From Phialocephala subalpina (lineage: Eukaryota; Ascomycota; Leotiomycetes; Helotiales; Mollisiaceae), in the NCBI GenBank assembly GCA_900073065.1, contig FJOG01000015.1, positions 1,320,119 to 1,384,118 on the forward strand: a DNA stretch of 64,000 nucleotides. The letters are read 5' to 3'. Position numbers and translations under genes: made by a program. The notes under the pieces are model-generated. The model ran no database searches, was not told the origin of the DNA, and was given only the letters and a program-made list of their open reading frames with translations. Below are positions 58,285-64,000 of this stretch, piece by piece; positions within the stretch are counted from its first letter, which is position 1, and each line of letters opens with the position of its first letter.

Positions 58285-60303
58285 CTACATCGTCCTGTTT
58301 ACGGCAGACGACCAACCCAACAACAAAGAATATGATTCCGTCATGCAGTCCATGGTCCCAAACTCGGCCAGATACACTCGCTGCGCCTTCATAGCAGCAG
58401 CCTCAGCTCCGGGGTCGCAGCATTCATCCACCTCGCCAGAAGACTTTGCCTCAGTCAACAGCTCGACCAAGAGTCCATCAATCTTCCCAGCCGTCGGTCT
58501 CGGCAGACGCAGCTTGCCTATCTCTCCCCTGATGAACTTAGGGTTGTTCTCGCTGTATGGAACCATGCCAAATTCATAGTTTGGACCCGTGTTAGGCAGA
58601 GTTGTGTAAGAGTGCTTGCCAATGAAGATAAGAGCTTCGATGGCAGGCCAAAGTCCCTCAGACATCTTCCCCAGAGCCTCAGCCGAAACTCCAGCATCTT
58701 GTTACTGATCCAATCATTGCTTGGATATCCCCCGGTCGCCACCATGCCCTCCAATCTCCTAGTCATGTCCCTCGAGTAGGCCACCACCTGCTGCTTAATC
58801 TTATTGGCTTTTGGCCTTGCGAGTTTGGCGTCTGGGCTGATTGCGGCAAGACATGTTTTCTCGGTCTTCTCCTTAGCTCTTGCACCTGGTTCCCAGCTCG
58901 CCAGAAATTTCGAACTTCGTGGAAGACAGGGAGAAATACCTCGAGACTTGAGAAATTCCTGATACTTCCTCGATCGAAGTAGGAGCGACGCGAAATCAAA
59001 GTGGGCGTCTTGCTCCTTGCAAATTTTTGCTACCTCAACGATCAAGGAGTTAAGCAAGGGGTCGCAGGGGCGACAATGGTATCCTCCGAGCATATTCGGC
59101 AGGTCAGCGAAGGTCTAGTCGGTTCCGAAGTCGAATGCCAACTGGAGTGCAAGTTGTGCTCCGTCTGGAGCCATGTAGGCTAGACGGCGAATCCTTTGGG
59201 CAGAGCATTCCATCTCGGTGCCGAGTCGGTAAGAGCTGCACTCAAACCCGTCCTTTCGATTCCACACTTCGACACCAGCCTTGATATTGTTGTATGACTG
59301 CTCGGTAAGCCATCTGAGTCCCTCGTGGTATTTTCCAAGAATCAGTTTCTCCTTCGACATAGCTCCACATAAACTCATAAGACTTTGGGAAGAACGTATC
59401 GTTAGACGGATTCTCGGTGAAGAGTCTGTCATTAGCATCCTCGGTGGCGTCCTCATGATCATGAACAAATAGATATGCCCGCCTATTCCCAGGCCTTTTG
59501 CTTGCCTCGAAGATATGAAAGGGCTGTCGTTGCTCATGGATGGCCTCGAACTCCTTTGTGGGGACAAAATTCGGGTCTTCTGCCTTCTTCCGCGCTTCAG
59601 CAATTCAAGAAATAGGTCATCCGCAGGGGCGACTGACTTGCGCTTCTCGGTAATGAATACAGAATAGCACTGCACTTCCCATCTCGAGGTCAGATACGAC
59701 TTCTTACCCAGATGTTGGATTAGCGAGAACGCTGGGTCGAGCCCTCGTTTCAACCTAGAAAGCTGCTTGATTTTGGGATATATTCTAGCATAGCCTTGCT
59801 CGCGCCGTTCTATAATTTGAGTACAGCGGCATCGCGAAGCAGTGAATTCAAATCCTCCACAAACTCTTCGTGAGTACGGTCGATGTTGGGTCGGATCTGC
59901 TTTGTGAGGACTCGTGCGGGATGGGAAGCGCATAGTTCTTGAATGTTGGACGGAAGATCTGTAATGTTGTCAGCAAAAGCATCAGGTGCTGAGCATGGTT
60001 GCCGATGGGGATTACTTACTATTGGCAAGCCCCTTGTCCGCTATACTACCTAGCACACCGAGTGGTTCTGTCTCCAGCTTGCGCAGGCTATTGTTGCTAT
60101 TCTCGAGGTCTGCTTCCAATTTCTTGAGCATCGCGACTCCTCAGTTGGCTTTTGAGGCTTGTCAACTTCTCTTGAAACTTTTGTGCATACTGTCTTTCCA
60201 GGTCGTTATCATCGCTCGCCTCGTACAACAATCTAGAACACTTGTTGGGCTTGTATTCTGTTGGAATAAAGTCGAAAGATCGCTGCCTCTTCAGGGACGA
60301 CAT
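58285..60303 (-). pseudogene. T-family gene, copy B (most damaged of the array)
   Basis: Starts MSSLKRQRSFDFIPTEYKPN, aligned to copies A and C (Lys-Arg near residue 5, Pro-x-Lys near 18). After a frame change the coiled part reads KLEADLENSNNSLRKLE; an intron (59959-60019) precedes LPSNIQELCASHPARVLTKQ, matching copy C. Modules: KIKQLSRLKRGLDPAFSLIQ plus HLGKKSYL; RIRRLAYMAPDGAQLALQLA; then MSEGLWPAIEALIFIGKHSY. Between the first two, a stretch is out of frame at both ends: DPNFVPTKEFEAIHEQRQPF in one frame matches DPSFIPEQEFEELNKQRREM of copy C. At least four frameshifts are needed to read it through. It is clearly inactive. Confidence 0.72.
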
Positions 60304-60699
60304 TGTCTGGTAGTCTTGGACGTTCTGTCGACTCACGGTTCAATTTTGCGCGAGTCCGCAGTTCGAAATAGATGGATGTCAAAAAGTGGAGAGGGGAAGA
60401 CGTGTTGATAGTAGGAGACGCGACTAGCGCCTCGGTTTGGTACGAAACTCTAGCGCCTTCCGAGGACAGAGGTGCTCTCTCAACGCCTTAACCTTGAAAG
60501 GAGCAGCATTTTCCATTTGCAGCAACATTCATTACCTTGACAAAGTTCAAATGGAGTCGAGTTCGAATAGACCAAGAAGGAAATTCTGCGGCGTACTGAC
60601 AACCAAGTCCCAGCGCAATGGGAAAGCCAGGCTTGAAAGCTCAAGTTCGAGAGCAACAGCAAGGCAACGCATGGAACGATTTCAATCCTTAGTTGGATC
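60304..60699. other. Spacer in the T array (copies A to B)
   Basis: About 400 bp between gene ends, similar in length to the B-C spacer, with only short frames. Equal spacing supports tandem duplication of one unit of about 2.4 kb. Confidence 0.4.
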
Positions 60700-62751
60700 C
60701 TATGGCCGTTCTGATGTAATCTTGCCTGGGGCAGTTTTTCCATAGCGCACCGTATACTGAGAGGTCTGTTTGAAATAGGAGTGAATGCCGAACTCAGCTA
60801 GGTATTTTCGTTGCTGGGGTATAGATTTCCATTCTGATGAAAGGTCCAACTGCAGGCCCAACTCACTACCCTCTTTAATCCCCCCGAGAAGTGAATAGAG
60901 CAAGTTGTTTGCAGGCTCATCGGAAGGGCGGCTGGGAGGCTGATACTGTAGCTGTGCGGAGCCATCAGAACTTAGAACGCGGCCGTGACCATGATTAGGT
61001 CCATAATCAGGAAATGTCGTGTATGAATGTTTGCCAATGAAAAGCAAGAGCTCTATGGCCGGCACTAGGCCTTCGGGCAGTACGCTCAAAGCTCGAGCTT
61101 CTTCTATGTAGGGTACCATTTCCTTAATAATGAAATCCTCCGACGGACTCTTAGGTCTCGTTTCAAGAGTTTTGGTGATGGTCTTGGAGTACTTGAGAAT
61201 ATTCTGGCGGACGCTCTTTGCGATACTTCTTGCGTTGAGAAGATTTGGACTGACAACTTCGAGTGGTTGTTTCTCGTGTTTTGTCATATTGGCATTCTCG
61301 CGGAAGGTAGATAGCAACTTCCGAGTCTTAGGGAGATAGGTGTGGATGTTGCATGCTACGAGATGTTGATAAGCAGCTTCCAAAGTCTCGAACTCGGAGG
61401 AAGCTATAACAGAAGAGGGGAGCCTCTGTGGTATCTTGAATAGTGTTTGGTCGATCAGATTATCCGATACTCGCGGGTTATAGCCTCCCCCAATGCTGGG
61501 TAGTTCTGGATCGGACAGTGGAGGGACGGTCTTCCTGCTCAAGAAGATCCCAAGGTCGAAGGCCATTCTTGAGCCACCGTGCATATTTTCAAGGCGCTTG
61601 ATATTGACCCTATGAAGAGCCATGTACTCACTGAGCATATAGAAGCGTGGTCGAAGGTTGAGAATGGCGTCGCCTTTACCTTCTGAAGTATACTGGCATG
61701 GGTTGATCGTATCCGGAACTCAGTCTCCCTCACATAGCTCTCGATCCTAATTTGACCAATCAAATAGCTCCACAGAAGGTCGTAAGATTTCGTAAAGTAG
61801 TCGTCATGTAAGGTGAATTCCTCATCATCTTCGTCGTCACCGTGCAACCACAATCCTGTCGTTGGCTCCATTCCGTTTGAGAGGGCTTTCCTTTGTGCCT
61901 CTATCCTGCCAAAGCATTCTTTGGGGCGAAAGTCCTTTTCCTTTTCCTTCAATTTCTGCAGGAAATCGAAAAGTAAAGTGTCCGCAGGAGGCCCAAACAT
62001 GCAAATTTTGCACATGGGAATTGACATTCTAATCGCAGAACGGTTCTCGAATTCGATGTGTGTCTTATTCCCCATGTACTGGACTAGCTCGAAGGCCAGC
62101 TTGAGGCCTCCGTGCATCCTAGACAATTGCTTTTCCCCAGGTAAATATTTCCAAATTGTGTCGCAAAGTCTTTTGTCGTAAGACGATATGCATTTATCAG
62201 GATGCTCCTCGCATTTCCAGTCGGCGTAAATCTCGTTGTAGAAGGAATCGACATGCTTGCGGATGTCGTTCGCGGATTTTGTAGCAGGAAGGGTATCGAT
62301 CTGTTCTTTATGTGAGGAGGGACGGGCACCAAAGAATTGTTAGTTTTTTGCTTAAAGTAGTGGAATTTATATACGCACCGCCATCGAGATTCTTCTCTTT
62401 TATAAATTCGAGCAGTCCAAGCCTCTGTGCTTCAGCATGTTCGAAGCAGCCGCTACCCTCCTTGACATCTCTTCTGAGTCGTTGAACACGTTGGGTTTTG
62501 TTCCGAAGCTGTTTCTCTGCAGTCTCTACACATTCAAGTAGAGCATCTTCTGATGTGGATACTGTGACCTCCGAAGGCAAATCTGCAGCATTGCCTGGTG
62601 GCCCTGAAGGTAAGGCGTCCTCTGAAGCTGTGCCCTCTGATGATGAAGCTTCTTCTTCCCCAACCAAGGTAGTATCTGGGTCCAGCCTACGGAGCTTATT
62701 CACGGGTTTGAATGATCCGTCCGTATCGAGTGGTCGTTTAGTTGGAGACAT
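60700..62751 (-). pseudogene. T-family gene, copy A (least damaged)
   Basis: Starts at MSPTKRPLDTDGSFKPVNKL (ATG 62751; the frame is open 16 codons further up but only this start matches the paralogues). Exon 1 (62379-62751) carries a Ser/Glu-rich stretch and coiled coil RNKTQRVQRLRRDVK. The 73-nt intron (62306-62378, GTGCGT donor, AACTAAC branch) is at the same place as in copy D. Exon 2 holds GEKQLSRMHGGLKLAFELVQ plus YMGNKTH (module 1), FTKSYDLLWSYLIGQI, IKRLENMHGGSRMAFDLGIF plus LSRKTVPP (module 2), IHTYLPKTRKLLSTF, and ARALSVLPEGLVPAIELLLF plus IGKHSYTTFPDYGPNHG (module 3). One single-base shift near 61685 breaks the frame. Otherwise it is open to 60700. It could be functional if that shift is a sequencing error. 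Confidence 0.72.
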
Positions 62752-62951
62752 CGCGGTTCGCTGTGTGGAGGTTGGCATACAATTTCTTTCGAGGTGCAAC
62801 TGATGTACATGTGAAGGCTGAAGAAGAGAGGCGTTGCGGAAAACGCGACGGACACTAAATTCTAGCGTGTTGCAGCAGCTACAGGGATGTTAATGATCAC
62901 TTCAGCGACTGAGCTCGGTAAATTCAGGGGTCTCTCGCCAGAGTGAAGCGT

Positions 62952-63127
62952 GATGATGATGATGATGATATTGTTTTACGTCCGGCGGGTGTGAGCGAAG
63001 CCCAGCATCCTAAGAGACCTCCCGAAGGGTATAGGGACGTGCTAAGCTAAGGAGTTACATACAAGACAGCCCCAGATAGCAGATCAGTAGCGCAATTGCC
63101 GGCCAAATGGTTGTTTGACTGAGACCC
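62952..63127 (-). mobile_element. Non-LTR retroposon, copy 3 (5'-truncated)
   Basis: On the minus strand this 176-bp piece carries ACCCTTCGGGAGGT and ends in an (ATC)n tail (GAT repeats on the plus strand from 62952), like the 3' end of copy 1 at 34.7 kb. Imperfect 14-bp flanks, CCAGAGTGAAGCGT (62938-62951) and CCAGAGCGAAGTGT (63128-63141), differing at two transitions, look like an old target-site duplication. It lies just upstream of T copy A. Confidence 0.6.
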
Positions 63128-63141
63128 CCAGAGCGAAGTGT

Positions 63142-63533
63142 TAAGCTACTCAAGGCATCGTAATCAATCCGCCTTCGAAATGACGAAGTCAAGCAGACTT
63201 CAAAGATTTAAATGCATTTAGCAAATGGAATGTCTCTGGAAGATGTTTCCATCACTTCAACAGGGAGCATACCTCGGGTTCCGCATCATTATCACCCGTC
63301 TGTTAGTCTTCTCTCGCGACGGCTTTGGAGATCAATCAAACAATTCACATATTGAGTTGGAGATACATTAATGGAAGAGCCTCAGGCTCGATTCATTGAC
63401 TCGCGCCAGAAATATATACAGAATCAAGCTGTGTACAGTGAAAAAATAAGTATATACAAACCCCCAAAATCTCTCCTTTTGTGTTCCCCTTCAAACCTCA
63501 ACACCAAGAAACCCCACCAGTTTCAACAACCAC
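63142..63533. other. Intergenic region, pectate lyase 3' flank
   Basis: No supported gene. The A-rich stretch around 63410-63480 probably covers the 3' untranslated region of the minus-strand pectate lyase. Confidence 0.45.
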
Positions 63534-64000
63534 TTAGAAAGTGAGAGTGTTTCCAGCAGTGCCAACAACAGCAACCTTAACAGCCGCGCTTCCAAGAAGA
63601 GTGTACTCGTATGGAACAGTGGTCAAAGCACCAGCAAGCGCGTCATTGCTTCCATCACCAAAATCATTATCATTAGCGACAGCGTATCCATCATCAGTGC
63701 TATAAAGAGGAGAGGTAGACCCGACGAAGGTGTTTGATTCCACAAGGACTTGAGCTCCATCACGAGTGTTGATGCCATCAACAACCTCATTGTAGTAGTT
63801 GTTGAAAATGTGTCCGGTACCGAAACGAAGAGATGGGCCACGGGAGTGGATGTTGTTCCAGTAGTTGTTGTGGTATGTGACGCGGAGGTGTCCAGTGTCT
63901 TCGGCGGAGTTGGAGTCGGAGTGGCCAACGAGGGATGCCTTCCAGTGGTCGTGGATGTAGGAGTTGGAGACGGTGACAAAGTCGGCGGCGTGGGTGAGAT
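63534..64000 (-). CDS. Pectate lyase, polysaccharide lyase family 1 (C-terminal part)
   Basis: The window cuts the gene, leaving the last ~155 residues without an intron. Signature blocks: HAADFVTVSNSYIHDHWKAS, LVGHSDSN, DTGHLRVTYHNNYWNNIHSR, GPSLRFGTGHIFNNYY and DGINTRDGAQVLVESNTF, ending VVGTAGNTLTF. These match fungal extracellular PelA-type lyases, which cut polygalacturonate by beta-elimination with Ca2+ as cofactor. The conserved RGPxxRFG contains the catalytic Arg. The 5' part, with signal peptide, lies beyond 64000. With the rhamnogalacturonase it gives the window two pectin enzymes. Confidence 0.95.
   Translation of the reverse strand, partial: LTHAADFVTVSNSYIHDHWKASLVGHSDSNSAEDTGHLRVTYHNNYWNNIHSRGPSLRFGTGHIFNNYYNEVVDGINTRDGAQVLVESNTFVGSTSPLYSTDDGYAVANDNDFGDGSNDALAGALTTVPYEYTLLGSAAVKVAVVGTAGNTLTF

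Noticed and set aside
61640..61700. An intron explaining the frame change in T copy A (GTAAAG...GCTCAG)
   Set aside because: Splicing it would create an immediate stop or remove sequence that aligns with copies B and C, so a single-base shift is the simpler reading.
62952..62980. The GAT repeat as an ordinary microsatellite
   Set aside because: It is attached to a conserved retroposon 3' end and flanked by imperfect duplications, so it is better read as the element's tail.
1..64000. CRISPR arrays, operons, rRNA genes, tRNA genes and telomere repeats
   Set aside because: None seen. Spliceosomal introns show eukaryotic nuclear DNA, and no cloverleaf or TTAGGG array was found by eye; a tRNAscan run would be needed to exclude a tRNA.

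Overview
This is nuclear DNA of a filamentous ascomycete (Pezizomycotina). Introns are short (about 45-155 nt) with GTANGT donors and CTAAC-type branch sites. Typical fungal genes are present: a GRG-1/CCG-1 homologue, an NDT80-fold regulator, AIM32, MTQ1, a DUF2011-like protein, GH28 and PL1 pectin-degrading enzymes, and a fused mitochondrial transhydrogenase. The pectinolytic genes suit a plant-associated lifestyle. Inactivated genes and AT-rich tracts look like the work of repeat-induced point mutation (RIP).

Layout. (1) 0-14.9 kb is an accessory segment bounded by AT-rich tracts. It holds a TPR relic, a dead SF1 helicase, a HeLo-type protein with a pseudokinase, a 1,367-residue multi-pass membrane protein, and a 1,366-residue kinase-ankyrin-membrane protein. 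The HeLo and kinase genes share a near-identical promoter block. (2) 15-22.3 kb is conserved: a small secreted Cys-rich protein, the glucose-repressible grg-1 homologue, and a divergent pair of mitochondrial genes (AIM32 and the release-factor methyltransferase MTQ1). (3) 22.3-38.4 kb is a second accessory block made almost entirely of decaying genes: an AAA ATPase, a P-loop NTPase-like gene, one member of a new family called 'T' here, and three members of a second new family called 'F'. Two retroposon-like insertions with about 15-bp target-site duplications sit inside F genes. (4) 39.7-55.1 kb is conserved: rhamnogalacturonase (with an apparent 1-nt insertion), an F-box protein, an NDT80-like factor, a DUF2011-like protein and NNT (with a 4-nt microexon). 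(5) 55.8-62.75 kb is a head-to-tail array of three T-family genes on the minus strand, followed by a 5'-truncated copy of the retroposon family. (6) A partial PL1 pectate lyase runs off the window end.

The best candidates for something undescribed are the T family, whose long protein carries a repeated helical module, and the F family, with a CGPxxQY core and an Arg/Ser-rich tail. I recognise neither. They lie side by side near 31 kb, and both accessory blocks carry T genes and pieces of the same retroposon. Nearly every copy has stops or frameshifts, many stops being the kind RIP creates (CAA/CAG to TAA/TAG, TGG to TAG/TGA). All gene models were spliced by eye and none has been checked by database search.
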